DNA of 64,000 nt, from contig NZ_QXGI01000001.1 in assembly GCF_003952025.1 (NCBI RefSeq), forward strand, positions 124,001 to 188,000, read 5' to 3'. The notes below the pieces were generated by a model that saw only the letters and a program-made list of their open reading frames with translations, was not told the origin of the DNA and did not search any database. Below, piece after piece: positions 18,530 through 28,688 of the stretch. The DNA comes from Bifidobacterium castoris. GTDB lineage: Bacteria > Actinomycetota > Actinomycetes > Actinomycetales > Bifidobacteriaceae. Position 1 is the stretch's first letter. Each line of letters opens with the position of its first letter. A program made the position numbers and the translations under genes.

Positions 18530-19747
18530 TCAGCCGCGCAGCGCCTTGTTCAGGTTCTCGTCGAGCGCGTCCATGAAGCCCTCGGTGTCGAGCCACGGAT
18601 GATCGGGGCCGATGAGCAGCGCGAGGTCCTTCGTCATCTGGCCGCCTTCGACGGTCGCGATGATCGTCTGCTCGAGCTTCTCGGCGAAATCGGCGACCTC
18701 GGGCGTGCCGTCGAGCTTCGCGCGGTGCTTGAGGCCGCCGGTCCACGCATAGATCGACGCGATCGGGTTCGTCGACGTCTTCTCGCCCTGCTGCCAGCGG
18801 CGGTAATGGCGGGTGACGGTGCCGTGAGCGGCCTCGGCCTCGACGGTCTGGCCGTCGGGGGTCATCAGCACCGAGGTCATCAGGCCGAGCGAGCCGAAGC
18901 CCTGCGCAACGGTGTCGGACTGCACGTCGCCGTCGTAGTTCTTGCAGGCCCACACGTAGCCGCCGTGCCACTTGAGGGAGCTGGCGACCATGTCGTCGAT
19001 GAGGCGGTGCTCGTAGGTCAGGCCCTCCTGTTCGTAGCGTTCCTTGTATTCGGTCTCGAACACCTCGGCGAAGACGTCCTTGAACTCGCCGTCGTAGGCC
19101 TTGAGGATCGTGTTCTTCGTGGACAGGTAGACCGGGTAGCCGCGCAGCAGTCCGTAGTTGAAGCATGCGCGCGCGAATCCGCGAATCGAATCGTCGAGGT
19201 TGTACTGCACCTGCGCGACGCCGGATCCCGGATAGTCGAAGACGAGATGCTCGATCGGCGCCGAGCCGTCCTGCGGCGTGAACGTCACGGTCAGGCTTCC
19301 CGGACCCGGGACCTTGAAGTCGGTCGCCTTGTACTGGTCGCCGAAGGCGTGGCGGGCGACGACGATCGGCTTCGTCCAACCCGGCACGAGACGCGGGATG
19401 TTCGAGATGACGATCGGCTCGCGGAAGATCGTGCCGCCGAGGATGTTGCGGATCGTGCCGTTCGGCGACTTCCACATCTTCTTGAGGCCGAACTCCTCGA
19501 CACGGGCCTCGTCGGGCGTGATCGTCGCGCATTTGACGCCGACGTGCTCGCGCTTGATCGCCTCGGCGGCGTCGACGGTCACCTGGTCGTCGGTCGCGTC
19601 GCGGTTCTGGATGCTCAGGTCGTAGTAGTCGAGGTTGACGTCGAGGTAGGGCAGGATGAGACGGTCCTTGATGTCCTTCCAGATGACGCGCGTCATCTCG
19701 TCGCCGTCGAGCTCGACGACCGTGCCTTCGACCTTGATTTTCGCCAT
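18530..19747 (-). CDS. icd: NADP-dependent isocitrate dehydrogenase
   Basis: 405 residues, converting isocitrate to 2-oxoglutarate and so supplying glutamate synthesis. The dimeric eukaryote-like type is shown by [39 protein letters not shown] (substrate-binding Ser, Asn, Arg), [18 protein letters not shown] and [26 protein letters not shown] precedes the ATG at 19747. Divergent from guaB3 across a 128-base gap that holds an inverted repeat. Confidence 0.96.
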   Translation of the reverse strand: MAKIKVEGTVVELDGDEMTRVIWKDIKDRLILPYLDVNLDYYDLSIQNRDATDDQVTVDAAEAIKREHVGVKCATITPDEARVEEFGLKKMWKSPNGTIRNILGGTIFREPIVISNIPRLVPGWTKPIVVARHAFGDQYKATDFKVPGPGSLTVTFTPQDGSAPIEHLVFDYPGSGVAQVQYNLDDSIRGFARACFNYGLLRGYPVYLSTKNTILKAYDGEFKDVFAEVFETEYKERYEQEGLTYEHRLIDDMVASSLKWHGGYVWACKNYDGDVQSDTVAQGFGSLGLMTSVLMTPDGQTVEAEAAHGTVTRHYRRWQQGEKTSTNPIASIYAWTGGLKHRAKLDGTPEVADFAEKLEQTIIATVEGGQMTKDLALLIGPDHPWLDTEGFMDALDENLNKALRG

Positions 19748-19784
19748 GGGGGATTCCTCCAATGAGTGACTCGGAACTTTCCAT

Positions 19785-19805
19785 AGTCATGCATAGCGCA
19801 TGACT
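19785..19805. promoter_or_regulatory. Operator-like inverted repeat between icd and guaB3
   Basis: AGTCATGC - 5 bases - GCATGACT, a perfect 8-bp inverted repeat 38 bases upstream of the icd start. It is placed to control one or both divergent genes. Confidence 0.45.
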
Positions 19806-19862
19806 GTTTCGTCCACGGACGATTGTCCAAAACCGCGTCGCGCCCGTGTCACAGCTGCGCAT

Positions 19863-19868
19863 TAGCCT
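19863..19868 (+). promoter_or_regulatory. -10 hexamer TAGCCT, possible leaderless start of guaB3
   Basis: TAGCCT, then seven bases, then ATG. The spacer AGGAGCC also reads as a ribosome-binding site but is too close to the ATG for normal use. Confidence 0.4.
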
Positions 19869-19875
19869 AGGAGCC

Positions 19876-20997
19876 ATGTCTCAGGAAATTGAAATCGGCC
19901 TCGGCAAGAAAGGCCGCATCGCCTACGGTCTCGACGACATCGCGATCGTCCCGTCCCGTCGTACACGCGATCCGCAGGACGTCTCCACCGCCTGGCAGGT
20001 GGACGCCTACCAGTTCGACATCCCCGTCATCGGCGCGCCGATGGACTCGGTGACGAGCCCGAAGACGGCGATCGAGCTCGGCCGTCTCGGCACCGTCGGC
20101 GTCCTCGACCTCGAGGGCCTGTGGACCCGCTACGACGATCCGGAGCCGATCCTCGAGCGCATCGCCGCGCTCGACCCGCAGGAGGCGACCTCCTATCTGC
20201 AGCAGGCGTACGCCGAACCGATCAAGCCGGAGCTCATCGTCTCCAGGCTGCATGAGATACGCGACGCCGGCGTGACCGTCGCCGGCGCACTGTCCCCGCA
20301 GCGCACGCAGCAGTACTACTCCACGGTGCTCGAGGCGGGCGTCGACCTCTTCGTCATCCGCGGCACCGCGGTCTCCGCGGAGCATGTCTCGACCGACCAC
20401 GAACCGCTCAACCTCAAGAAGCTCATCTACGACCTCGATGTGCCGGTCATCGTCGGAGGCGCCGCGAACTACACGGCCGCGCTGCATCTGATGCGCGCGG
20501 GCGCCGCCGGCGTCCTCGTCGGCTTCGGCGGCGGCGCCGTCTCCGCCGTGCGCAAGACGATCGGCGTGCATGTGCCGCTCGCGACCGCGATCTCCGATGT
20601 GGCCGAAGCGCGTCGCGACTACATGGACGAATCCGGCGGCCGCTACGTGCAGGTCATCGCCGACGGCGGCATGGGCGACTCCGGCAGCTTCGTGACGGCC
20701 CTTGCGATGGGCGCCGACGCATGCATGCTCGGTGCGCCGCTGGCGAGGGCGCAGGAGGCGCCTGGCCATGGCATGCATTGGGGCTCCGAGGCCCGGCACG
20801 CGACGCTGCCGCGTGGTTCGCGCTCCGACGTCGGCACCGTCGGCACGCTCGAGGAGATCCTCTACGGGCCGAGCCGCATGGCCGACGGCAAGATGAACTT
20901 CATCGGCGCGCTGCGCCGTGCGATGGCGTCGACCGGCTACGTCGACCTCAAGAACTTCCAGCGCTGCGACGTCGTCGTGACGCCGACCGGTCGCTGA
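19876..20997 (+). CDS. guaB3: GuaB3 family IMP dehydrogenase-related protein
   Basis: 373 residues, a single TIM-barrel domain without CBS domains. Contains IPVIGAPMDSVTSP, VTVAGALSPQ, LFVIRGTAVS, VIVGGAANYTAALHLM and ADGGMGDSGSFVTALAMG. At the loop where IMP dehydrogenase has its catalytic Cys (GxGPGSxCTT), this protein reads GFGGGAVSAVRK, with no Cys, so it cannot use the standard IMPDH mechanism. GuaB3 proteins are widespread in actinobacteria and cyanobacteria; a cyanobacterial member has been described as an XMP reductase, but the role here is unproven. Followed by a very long hairpin. Confidence 0.9.
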   Translation: MSQEIEIGLGKKGRIAYGLDDIAIVPSRRTRDPQDVSTAWQVDAYQFDIPVIGAPMDSVTSPKTAIELGRLGTVGVLDLEGLWTRYDDPEPILERIAALDPQEATSYLQQAYAEPIKPELIVSRLHEIRDAGVTVAGALSPQRTQQYYSTVLEAGVDLFVIRGTAVSAEHVSTDHEPLNLKKLIYDLDVPVIVGGAANYTAALHLMRAGAAGVLVGFGGGAVSAVRKTIGVHVPLATAISDVAEARRDYMDESGGRYVQVIADGGMGDSGSFVTALAMGADACMLGAPLARAQEAPGHGMHWGSEARHATLPRGSRSDVGTVGTLEEILYGPSRMADGKMNFIGALRRAMASTGYVDLKNFQRCDVVVTPTGR

Positions 20998-21014
20998 CCG
21001 CGTCCGTTTTGCGC

Positions 21015-21074
21015 GAGGCGAGGGGCCCGCGTGACGGCGGGGACATCCCCGCCGTCACGCGGGCCCCTCGCCTC
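21015..21074 (+). terminator. Very long hairpin after guaB3
   Basis: 29 bases on each side are perfectly complementary with only 2 unpaired bases between (21015-21043 with 21046-21074). The longest inverted repeat in the window. Confidence 0.75.
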
Positions 21075-21577
21075 GTCGCGCAGGGGGCGCAGGTGCCGCC
21101 GTACCGAGGGGTTATGCGCACGGCATAATATGCACACCGCGCATGGCGCAAAATCCGTACATTGTTCACTATATGGATTAGGCAGTCCTGCATAAACCGT
21201 CGTAATATGGCGCATATCTGCTCGTTCAGATGTGCAAACGTATTCAAGAGCGCTCCTCGAAAACCGTGCTGGAATGCCATGTTAAGGGCTTCATATGTGT
21301 GGTCTCTCGACATTGTCCACAATGAATCCGCATGCATGTGGATAGCCGAGAAGTTTTCCACAAATGGACATTCGTGCTGCAACCGTTGGCATTTCGTTGC
21401 GGAATACGCTAGATTCGTGTTCGACGGGACGACCCGCCGGTCCTTTTGGCCCGCTCCGGGAAGGCGGTCTCGCGTCAACGTATCAGCAAAGCGGGAATAT
21501 GGTTCCGTGCGTGCACGGCTGCGGCCATGTGCGTGCGGGGGATTCCCGGGGGCGGGAGAAGCGGAAGGGTTCATTCG
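21075..21577. other. 500-bp A+T-richer intergenic region
   Basis: No credible gene. The region holds an operator-like repeat TTATGC-5-GCATAA at 21112-21128 and three 9-mers each one mismatch from the DnaA box TTATCCACA (21313-21321 plus, 21337-21345 minus, 21354-21362 plus). A plus-strand frame from 21162 overlaps the next gene but has no ribosome-binding site and reads like noncoding sequence. Confidence 0.6.
21313..21362. promoter_or_regulatory. Cluster of three DnaA-box-like sites
   Basis: TTGTCCACA, then TGTGGATAG (reverse of CTATCCACA), then TTTTCCACA, within 50 bases, about 215-265 bases upstream of the Rv3235-like gene. Confidence 0.5.
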
Positions 21578-22243
21578 ATGAAAGCCAACGACGACTACCG
21601 GAATGACGAGTTCGACGACGCCGATGACGCGGAGGTCCTCGATCTGGGACTGGCGGCGTTCTACGAGGAGATGGACGAGCGCAGCTGCAGGGAGTTCGAC
21701 GAGGCGGTCGAGCGTGACCGTCGCCGCGCCGAACGCGCGCGCATCGAGGATATGCGGGCCGTCGGCCGCATGCAGCGCGACACGAGGCGACGGACGCTGC
21801 CGTCCTACGACGGCGACATCCCGCTGGCGGTGCGCGACGAGTCCCTGCACTACCACGTGCAACTGTGCTTCGAGCACGAGTACACGGACGCATACATCCG
21901 CAACCTGGTGATGCAGGCCTGCCGTACCGTCTGCGCCGCGGTCGAGGTCATGCGTGCGCGCCAGACCGGCAGTTCGCTCGCGAAGTACGTCAAGCCCGAA
22001 TGCATCGAGCGCATCGAGACGATGCGCTCGGTTCTCGCGGGCAATCCCAGCCTGCTGCCCGAGCCCGCGCTCAGGATGCGCTATGCGCCGGTCATGCCGC
22101 GCCTCGTGCATGCGATGATGCTCAATGAGGGGACGCTCGAGATCTCGATCCACATCTCGCTCGGCGCGACGCCCCATTGCGGCAACATGCGCCTTGTGCG
22201 GCAGGGCGCGCGCTGGGTGTGCGACATGATGGACCTCGGCTGA
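21578..22243 (+). CDS. Rv3235-like family protein
   Basis: 221 residues. An acidic N-terminus (DDADDAEVLDLGLAAFYEEM) is followed by a basic stretch, then a conserved-looking C-terminal domain from about residue 95 ending MRLVRQGARWVCDMMDLG. That C-terminal pattern (a variable strand, then RxxGxRWxCxxLxLG) resembles the actinobacterial Rv3235 family, whose function is unknown. GGAAGG precedes the ATG at 21578. Downstream is fadD. Confidence 0.6.
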   Translation: MKANDDYRNDEFDDADDAEVLDLGLAAFYEEMDERSCREFDEAVERDRRRAERARIEDMRAVGRMQRDTRRRTLPSYDGDIPLAVRDESLHYHVQLCFEHEYTDAYIRNLVMQACRTVCAAVEVMRARQTGSSLAKYVKPECIERIETMRSVLAGNPSLLPEPALRMRYAPVMPRLVHAMMLNEGTLEISIHISLGATPHCGNMRLVRQGARWVCDMMDLG

Positions 22244-22272
22244 ACGCAGACGTCCGGTGTTCCGCCGTGCGT

Positions 22273-22278
22273 TATAGT
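22273..22278 (+). promoter_or_regulatory. -10 hexamer TATAGT, leaderless start of fadD
   Basis: TATAGT, then seven bases, then the ATG at 22286. Confidence 0.55.
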
Positions 22279-22285
22279 GGGAGGC

Positions 22286-24382
22286 ATGCTCAGGGAATAT
22301 GGACTCGACAACATCTATGTGACCACGCAGAAGGACACGGTGTACGCGCTGCTGTCCGACCGCGCGATCGCCGAACCGGACGACCTCATCGCCCAATGGA
22401 AAGATGAGAGGACCCGTCAATGGAACGACGTGATGGCGGGGGAGATGCTCGCCCAGGTGCGCAGCGTCGCCAAGGGCCTGATGGCCCTTGGCGCGAAGCA
22501 GGGCACGATGGTCGTGCTGTACTCGGACACCTGCTATGAATGGGGCGTCCTCGACTTCGCGTGCGCCGCGATCGGCGCGGTGTCGGTGCCGATCTACGAA
22601 ACCGATTCGCCCAAGCAGGCGGCGTCCATCATCGAGGAGGTGGAACCGCTCATCGCCTTCGGGGGCGACGAGGAGCATACCCACACGCTCGACTACATCG
22701 CCGCCGACCATCTGAGCCTCAAGCATGTCCTCAACTTGAAGAACGGCGCATTGGACGCTCTCATCGACTACGGCGAGGCGCTCGACGACGACGCGCTCGA
22801 CGAGGCGATCGGGCGCGTGCGCGCCGACGACCTGCTGACGATCGTCTTCACGTCGGGGTCGACCGGCAAGCCGAAGGGCGCCATGCTGTCCCACCGTAAC
22901 TTCACGCACATCGTCAAGAACGGCTATGAGATCCTTCCCGAGATGCTCTACGAGCCGAACCGCCTGCTGCTGTTCCTGCCGCTGGCGCACTGCTTCGCGC
23001 GCTACATCCAATACACGGCCATCGGCGGCCACGGAGTCGTCGGGTACGTGCCCGGCGCGAAGCACCTGCTCGCCGACCTGCGCGGTTTCAGGCCGACGTA
23101 TCTGCTCGGCGTCCCGCGCGTCTTCGAGAAGGTGTACAACGCCGCGTCGCAGAAGGCCGGCACCGGCATGCGGGGACGCATCTTCGCGAACGCCTTCAAG
23201 CATTTCGTCGCATGGTCGAAGATGGAGGCGGAGCGTAAGAGACCGTCGGCCATCATGCGCATGAAGCACTCCTTCTATATGAGCACCGTGGCCTCCTCGT
23301 TCCGTTCGGCGCTTGGTCCCAACCTGCGCTACCTCGCATGCGGCGGCGCGCCGATCAACACCGACCTCGTGCATTTCTTCAACGGCATGGACGACATCAC
23401 GTTCATCCAGGGCTACGGCATGACGGAGACCGCCGCACCGATGGTCGTCAACTGGCAGAAGGCGAACCGACCCGGTTCGGTGGGCCGGCCGGGACCCGGC
23501 ATGGCGATCCGCACCGCCGAGGACGGCGAGATCGAAGTCAAGGGGCCGAACGTGTTCCTCGGCTACTACCGCAACCCCGGCATGACCGACGAGGTCCTCG
23601 AGCCGAGCGGTTGGCTCCACACCGGTGACCTCGGCACGATCGACGACGAGGGGTTCCTGTACATCACCGGCCGTAAAAAGGACATCATCATCACGGCCGG
23701 CGGCAAGAACGTCTCCCCGGCGCCGATGGAGGGGACGATCTGCGAATGTCCGATCGTGGCGCACGCCATCGTCGTCGGCGACAACAGGCCGTTCGTCGGC
23801 GCCCTCGTGACGCTCGATCCGGAGATGACGCCGTCATGGCTGGGGGAGCAGGGGCTCGACCCGCATATGCCGATGGAGGACGTCGCGAACAGCGACGCCG
23901 TCCATTCCTTTATCCAGCAGTACGTGGACCGGGCGAACGCGGACGTCTCGCGCGCCGAGTCGGTGCGCAAGTTCATCGTGCTGCCGCAGGACTTCAGTCT
24001 TGAGGAGGGCACGATGACCGCGAGCATGAAGGTCGTGCGTCCCAAGGTGCTCACGCGGTACGCCGAGGTGATCGACGGGGAACTGTATGCGCCGGTCGCC
24101 TCCATGCGCACGCCGAACGTCGGCATGCAGATCCTGGAGAGCACGACCGAGACGGTCAAGAAGGCCGGTGAAAGCGTACGCGCCGCCTCCGAGAACGTGA
24201 CGCCGCGCGTGCGTCAGGCGATCGGCAACGTCCAGGAGCGACTCGGCGAATGGCGCGACGAGCACGGCGACGCCTCCCGCGGGCGCGATGACGACGCGTC
24301 TTCCCCCGCTCCCGAGGTCGATGCCGGTGCCGACGCCCAGGACGGTTCCGGCGCGAAGGACGGCGCGACCGGAGCGCGATGA
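22286..24382 (+). CDS. fadD: Long-chain fatty acid-CoA ligase
   Basis: 698 residues. Activates long-chain fatty acids with ATP and CoA; likely used for exogenous fatty acids in membrane lipid synthesis. AMP-binding signatures: [55 protein letters not shown] and [16 protein letters not shown]. After the core, about 80 residues form an amphipathic/charged tail ([17 protein letters not shown], then Asp/Ala-rich). A GTG at 22277 is in frame, but the ATG at 22286 fits a leaderless transcript. The stop overlaps an ATG at 24379 by 4 bases, although I start the deformylase later. Confidence 0.93.
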   Translation: MLREYGLDNIYVTTQKDTVYALLSDRAIAEPDDLIAQWKDERTRQWNDVMAGEMLAQVRSVAKGLMALGAKQGTMVVLYSDTCYEWGVLDFACAAIGAVSVPIYETDSPKQAASIIEEVEPLIAFGGDEEHTHTLDYIAADHLSLKHVLNLKNGALDALIDYGEALDDDALDEAIGRVRADDLLTIVFTSGSTGKPKGAMLSHRNFTHIVKNGYEILPEMLYEPNRLLLFLPLAHCFARYIQYTAIGGHGVVGYVPGAKHLLADLRGFRPTYLLGVPRVFEKVYNAASQKAGTGMRGRIFANAFKHFVAWSKMEAERKRPSAIMRMKHSFYMSTVASSFRSALGPNLRYLACGGAPINTDLVHFFNGMDDITFIQGYGMTETAAPMVVNWQKANRPGSVGRPGPGMAIRTAEDGEIEVKGPNVFLGYYRNPGMTDEVLEPSGWLHTGDLGTIDDEGFLYITGRKKDIIITAGGKNVSPAPMEGTICECPIVAHAIVVGDNRPFVGALVTLDPEMTPSWLGEQGLDPHMPMEDVANSDAVHSFIQQYVDRANADVSRAESVRKFIVLPQDFSLEEGTMTASMKVVRPKVLTRYAEVIDGELYAPVASMRTPNVGMQILESTTETVKKAGESVRAASENVTPRVRQAIGNVQERLGEWRDEHGDASRGRDDDASSPAPEVDAGADAQDGSGAKDGATGAR

Positions 24383-24468
24383 CCGCCTCGTGCCGAGCCA
24401 AAGGCCGGCGGGCGCCGAGAAGAACCAGCAAATCAGGAACCAACGAAGCAACGAAGAGGAGCACAACA

Positions 24469-24954
24469 GTGGCAATCCGCGAAATACGAGTCGTACCCGA
24501 CCCGGTCCTGCGCACGCCGTGCGATCCGATCACCGAGATCACGCCGGCGGTACGCCGCCTCGTCGAGGATCTGCTCGACACCGTCGACGACCCCGGCCGC
24601 GCGGGCCTGTCCGCCAATCAGATCGGCGTGGGTCTGCGCGCCTTCTCCTACAACATCGACGGCACCGTCGGCTATGTGCTCAACCCGGTGCTTGAGGAGA
24701 CGCGCGGCGAGCAGTACGGCGACGAAGGCTGCCTGTCCCTGCCGGGCCTGTGGTACAAGACGCGACGGGCCGACTACGCGCGCGTGCGCGGCATCGACCT
24801 CGACGGCAACGAGGTGGTCCTCGAGGGTGACGGCATCATGGGGCGCATGCTCCAGCACGAGACCGACCACCTCGACGGCCACGTCTACGTCGACCGGCTC
24901 GAAAAGGACGAACGCCGCGCCGCGATGCGCCGCATGCGCAGCCTGAACTCCTGA
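24469..24954 (+). CDS. def: Peptide deformylase
   Basis: 161 residues, removing the formyl group from nascent N-terminal methionine. The three motifs are [10 protein letters not shown] (usually GxxAPQxG), EGCLSLPG (Cys metal ligand) and QHETDHLDG (HExxH). The GTG at 24469 ([15 protein letters not shown]) is chosen because GAAGAGGAG precedes it. The frame is open to 24379, overlapping the fadD stop, but that extension is basic and lacks a start signal. Confidence 0.94.
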   Translation: MAIREIRVVPDPVLRTPCDPITEITPAVRRLVEDLLDTVDDPGRAGLSANQIGVGLRAFSYNIDGTVGYVLNPVLEETRGEQYGDEGCLSLPGLWYKTRRADYARVRGIDLDGNEVVLEGDGIMGRMLQHETDHLDGHVYVDRLEKDERRAAMRRMRSLNS

Positions 24955-24973
24955 CCGGCCCCGAACGCCACGG

Positions 24974-25014
24974 ATGCGCCCCTCGCGGAACCATTGATTC
25001 TGGGAGGGGCGCAT
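24974..25014 (+). terminator. Hairpin between def and rpsB
   Basis: An 11-bp stem (24974-24984 with 25004-25014) with a 19-base loop, soon after the def stop. Confidence 0.55.
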
Positions 25015-25213
25015 GGTATATTCGTCAACGGTGTGCCAGCCGGCATCCCGTGCAGTCGCACGCATGGGCCGCCACCGGACATCCCCTATACGGCGCACCG
25101 CGACAACGCGCCATGCGAGCGACGGCTTGTGTCGGTCGGTCGGACCCCTCGGGGCGAGATTGCACGCAATGCCGCATGGCCAGGCAATAACCGACAAGAA
25201 AGGTAGCGATACC
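25015..25213 (+). promoter_or_regulatory. Long leader of rpsB with -10 candidate
   Basis: TATATT at 25017-25022 is a plausible -10. Transcription from there would give a GC-rich leader of about 180 bases with several complementary blocks. Autoregulation by S2 through the leader is known in other bacteria; whether this leader acts so is inference. Confidence 0.35.
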
Positions 25214-26116
25214 ATGGCTCAGATCACGATGAGCGAGATGCTCAAGGCCGGTCTCCAGTTCGGACACCAGACCCGCCGTTGGAACCCGAAGATGAAGCAG
25301 TACATCCTCACGGAGCGCAACGGCATCTACATCATCAACCTGTTCAAGACGCTCGATCTGATCGACGTCGCCTACGACTTCATCAAGACGACCGTCGCGC
25401 ACAACGGCACGGTGCTGTTCGTCGGCACGAAGAAGCAGGCCCAGGAGGCCATCAAGACCCAGGCCACCCGCGTGAACATGCCGTACGTCTCCGAGCGTTG
25501 GCTCGGCGGCATGCTGACCAACTTCCAGACCGTCTCCAAGCGCGTCACCCGCCTCAAGGAGCTGGAGGAGATGGACTTCTCCGACGTGCACGGCTCCGGC
25601 CTGACGAAGAAGGAGCTGCTGCTCCTCGAGCGCGAGAAGGACAAGCTGGAGAAGCAGCTCGGCGGCATCCGCAACATGAGCCGCACGCCTTCCGCGATGT
25701 TCGTCGTGGACGTCAACAAGGAGGCCCTCGCGGTCGAGGAGGCCCACAAGCTCGGCATCCCGGTCGTCGCGATCGTCGACACCAACGCCGATCCGGAGAC
25801 CGTCGAGTACCCGATCCCGGCGAACGACGATGCGATCCGCGGCATCGAACTGCTTACGACGCTCTTCGCCGACGCTGTGGCCGAAGGCCTGCTCGAGCGT
25901 TCCGGCAAGAGCGCGCAGACCGAAGGCGCCTCCTCCGAGCAGCCGATGGCCGCTTGGGAGAAGGAACTGCTCGAGAACGCCGACCGTGAGAACGCGGTAG
26001 TCACCGAGAGCGCCGTGCTCAAAGACGACGAGGCCGAAGGCGCCTCCTCCGAAGCCGCTCGTTCGGACGCCCACTTCGAGGCGTCGCAGGCCGAGCAGGA
26101 CACCGAGTCCAAGTGA
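25214..26116 (+). CDS. rpsB: 30S ribosomal protein S2
   Basis: 300 residues. Start [20 protein letters not shown] is typical; signatures include [41 protein letters not shown] and [20 protein letters not shown]. The C-terminal tail of about 60 residues is acidic, Ala/Glu/Ser-rich, and longer than in E. coli. AAAGG precedes the start. Upstream of tsf as in most bacteria. Confidence 0.98.
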   Translation: MAQITMSEMLKAGLQFGHQTRRWNPKMKQYILTERNGIYIINLFKTLDLIDVAYDFIKTTVAHNGTVLFVGTKKQAQEAIKTQATRVNMPYVSERWLGGMLTNFQTVSKRVTRLKELEEMDFSDVHGSGLTKKELLLLEREKDKLEKQLGGIRNMSRTPSAMFVVDVNKEALAVEEAHKLGIPVVAIVDTNADPETVEYPIPANDDAIRGIELLTTLFADAVAEGLLERSGKSAQTEGASSEQPMAAWEKELLENADRENAVVTESAVLKDDEAEGASSEAARSDAHFEASQAEQDTESK

Positions 26117-26120
26117 TCCC

Positions 26121-26155
26121 AAGCTGATGGCGACGTCCTGCGCCGCCATCAGCTT
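26121..26155 (+). terminator. Hairpin between rpsB and tsf
   Basis: A 12-bp perfect stem (26121-26132 with 26144-26155), 11-base loop. It may act as a partial terminator or RNA end-stabiliser that sets the S2 to EF-Ts ratio. Confidence 0.6.
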
Positions 26156-26200
26156 GCCTCCATACACTTTTCTTTTTCCGATTCAACCAAGGAGACATCA

Positions 26201-27061
26201 ATGGCAGCAATCACCGCAGCATTGATCAAGCAGGTCCGTGAAGAGACCGGCGCCGGCATGATGGACGTCAAGAAGGCGCTCACCGAGGCCGACGGCGACG
26301 TTGCGCGCGCGAAAGAGATCATCCGCGCCAAGGGCATTCAGGCGGCCGGCAAGCGTGAAGGCCGCAAGGCCCAGGAAGGCACGATCGCGTCGACCGTCGT
26401 TGATTCCGCGGACGGCCAGACCGGCTACGCCGTCGAGCTCAACTCGGAGACCGACTTCGTCGCGAAGACCCCGAAGTTCGTCGATTTTTCCAACACCGTC
26501 CTCGCCGACGCCGTCAAGGCCGACGCGGACAGCATCGACGACGTCCTCAACGCGCCGTCCGCCGACGGCGTCGTGAAGACCGACATCGAAGAAGCCGCCG
26601 CGCTGTTCGGCGAGCACGTCAAGGTCGGTCAGTTCGCGAAGATCGCCGGCCCGCGCGTCGAGATCTACGCCCACAAGAAGTCCGCCGAGATGCCGCCGAG
26701 CATCGTCGCGATGATCGCGACCGACGAGGCCGGCGCTGCCGTCGCCCATGAGGCAGCGCTGCAGATCTCGGCGATGGGCGCCCGCTGGCTCACCCGCGAG
26801 GACGTCCCGGAGGACGTCGTCGAGAGCGAACGCCGCGTCGCCACCGAGAAGTCGCTCGCCGAAGGCAAGCCGGAGCAGATCGTCCCGAAGATCGTCGACG
26901 GTCGTCTTAACTCGTTCTTCAAGGAGAACGTGCTGCTCGAGCAGGCCTACGTCAAGGATCCGTCGAAGACGATCGGCGACCTCTTCAAGGAGGTCGGCGG
27001 TCAGGCCCTCGCCTTCGCCCGCCTTGAGGTCGGCAAGGGACCGGAGGCCGATGTCGACTGA
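26201..27061 (+). CDS. tsf: Elongation factor Ts
   Basis: 286 residues, guanine nucleotide exchange factor for EF-Tu. Begins MAAITAALIKQVREETGAGM and continues MDVKKALTEADGD (EF-Ts signature 1). ELNSETDFVAKTPKF is signature 2, with the TDFV contact motif. Start preceded by AAGGAG. Confidence 0.98.
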   Translation: MAAITAALIKQVREETGAGMMDVKKALTEADGDVARAKEIIRAKGIQAAGKREGRKAQEGTIASTVVDSADGQTGYAVELNSETDFVAKTPKFVDFSNTVLADAVKADADSIDDVLNAPSADGVVKTDIEEAAALFGEHVKVGQFAKIAGPRVEIYAHKKSAEMPPSIVAMIATDEAGAAVAHEAALQISAMGARWLTREDVPEDVVESERRVATEKSLAEGKPEQIVPKIVDGRLNSFFKENVLLEQAYVKDPSKTIGDLFKEVGGQALAFARLEVGKGPEADVD

Positions 27062-27133
27062 CGCGACCGGGATTTCCGGCACGGCCATGCGACCATGGCG
27101 CCGGAACCGCGCATCGGTGAAATGCCTGTGATC

Positions 27134-27170
27134 GGATGGGCCGCACGCCATGATGGCGTGCGGCCCATCC
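27134..27170 (+). terminator. Hairpin after tsf
   Basis: A 17-bp perfect stem (27134-27150 with 27154-27170) with a 3-base loop. Confidence 0.75.
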
Positions 27171-27261
27171 GCGTTCATGGGCCTCGTCGTCGCGTGGTGT
27201 CAAACGCCACCGATACTCTAAAAGACGGTATTTTGCGATCCATCGACGAGGAAGGCATGAT

Positions 27262-28008
27262 ATGGCAGAGGAATCGACGCAATCCGAACCGCGCAGGGTG
27301 TTGCTCAAGCTTTCGGGGGAGGCCTTCGGCGGCGGTAGCGTCGGCATCGACACCGGCGTGGTGCGCCGCATCGCCTCCGAGATCGTGCCGGCCGTCGAGG
27401 CCGGCGTGCAGGTGGCCATCGTCACCGGCGGCGGCAACTTCTTCCGCGGTGCCGAGCTGCAGCAGGCCGGCATCGACCGTTCGCGCGGCGACTACATGGG
27501 TATGCTCGGCACGGTCATGAACTGCCTCGCGCTGCAGGACTTCCTCGAGCAGGAGGGGCAGGCGACGCGCGTGCAGACGGCGATCACGATGGGGCAGGTC
27601 GCCGAGCCGTACATTCCGCTCAAGGCGATCCGCCATCTCGAAAAGGGACGCGTCGTCATCTTCGGCGCCGGCGCCGGCATGCCGTATTTCTCGACCGACA
27701 CCGTCTCGATCCAGCGTTCGCTCGAGATCCATTGCGACGAGGTGCTCATGGGCAAGAACGGCGTCGACGGCGTCTACACCTCCGATCCGCGCAAGGATCC
27801 GGAGGCGAAGCGTTTCGCGCGGCTGAGCTACAAGCGCGCGCTCGTCGACAACCTCGCGGTCATGGACGCCTCGGCGATGGCGATGGCGCGCGACAACGAC
27901 CAGCGCATCCGCGTGTTCGGGCTCGAGACCCCCGGCGACGTCACCCGCGCGTTGCTCGGCGAGTCGATTGGTACGCTGGTGTCCAACGGGGAGTCGCAGC
28001 TGGCGTGA
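27262..28008 (+). CDS. pyrH: Uridylate kinase
   Basis: 248 residues, UMP to UDP, amino-acid-kinase fold. [45 protein letters not shown] and [15 protein letters not shown] are characteristic. Start preceded by GAGGAAGG. Followed after 54 bases by frr in the common order. Confidence 0.97.
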   Translation: MAEESTQSEPRRVLLKLSGEAFGGGSVGIDTGVVRRIASEIVPAVEAGVQVAIVTGGGNFFRGAELQQAGIDRSRGDYMGMLGTVMNCLALQDFLEQEGQATRVQTAITMGQVAEPYIPLKAIRHLEKGRVVIFGAGAGMPYFSTDTVSIQRSLEIHCDEVLMGKNGVDGVYTSDPRKDPEAKRFARLSYKRALVDNLAVMDASAMAMARDNDQRIRVFGLETPGDVTRALLGESIGTLVSNGESQLA

Positions 28009-28062
28009 ACGCCAGGCGGCGCCCGCGACGCCGACAACAGGTTTCATCAAAGGAGAACAGAC

Positions 28063-28617
28063 ATGGCAAATCTCGTGGATCAGGCCAAGACACAGATGGC
28101 GAAGTCCGTCGAATCGACGAAGGAGAACTTCTCCGGCATCCGCACCGGCCGCGCCAATCCGGCGCTGCTCAACGGCATCGTCGTCGAATACTACGGTGCG
28201 CCGACGCCGCTCAAGTCGGTCGCCACCATCGGTGTGCCGGAGCCGCGCACGCTGTCGGTGACGCCCTTCGACCCGTCGCAGGCGAACGCCGTCGAGAAGG
28301 CGCTGCGCGACTCCGACCTCGGCGCGAGCCCGCGTCGCAACGGCGCGCAGATCCTGCTGACGATGCCGGAGCTCACCGAGGACCGTCGCAAGGAGTACGT
28401 CAAGCTCGCCAAGACGAAGGCCGAGGACGGCAAGGTCGCCGTGCGCAACATCCGCCGCAAGACGAAGGAAGCGATCGACAAGGCCGTCAAGGACGGCGAG
28501 ATGGGCGAGGATGAGGGCGACCGCCTGCTCAAGGAGCTCGACAAGGTCACCAAGCAGGTCACCGACGAGCTCGACGTCCTGCTCGAAGGCAAGCAGAAGG
28601 AGATCATGGAGGTCTGA
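28063..28617 (+). CDS. frr: Ribosome recycling factor
   Basis: 184 residues, the standard length. FSGIRTGRANPALLNGIVVE, VRNIRRKTKEAIDK and the long three-helix bundle are typical. AAAGGAGAA precedes the ATG. Confidence 0.98.
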   Translation: MANLVDQAKTQMAKSVESTKENFSGIRTGRANPALLNGIVVEYYGAPTPLKSVATIGVPEPRTLSVTPFDPSQANAVEKALRDSDLGASPRRNGAQILLTMPELTEDRRKEYVKLAKTKAEDGKVAVRNIRRKTKEAIDKAVKDGEMGEDEGDRLLKELDKVTKQVTDELDVLLEGKQKEIMEV

Positions 28618-28626
28618 TCCTCCCGA

Positions 28627-28688
28627 ATGGATGCGCCTGCGCGCGACCGCCACGGCTTCAGGCGACGTGGACGCGCAGGCGCATCCAT
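28627..28688 (+). terminator. First of two tandem hairpins after frr
   Basis: 17-bp perfect outer stem (28627-28643 with 28672-28688) with a smaller hairpin inside the 28-base loop. Confidence 0.7.

Noticed and set aside
21162-21581. 139-codon plus-strand frame in the gap before the Rv3235-like gene
   Set aside because: No ribosome-binding site, composition unlike a protein here, and it crosses the DnaA-box cluster and the start of the real gene.
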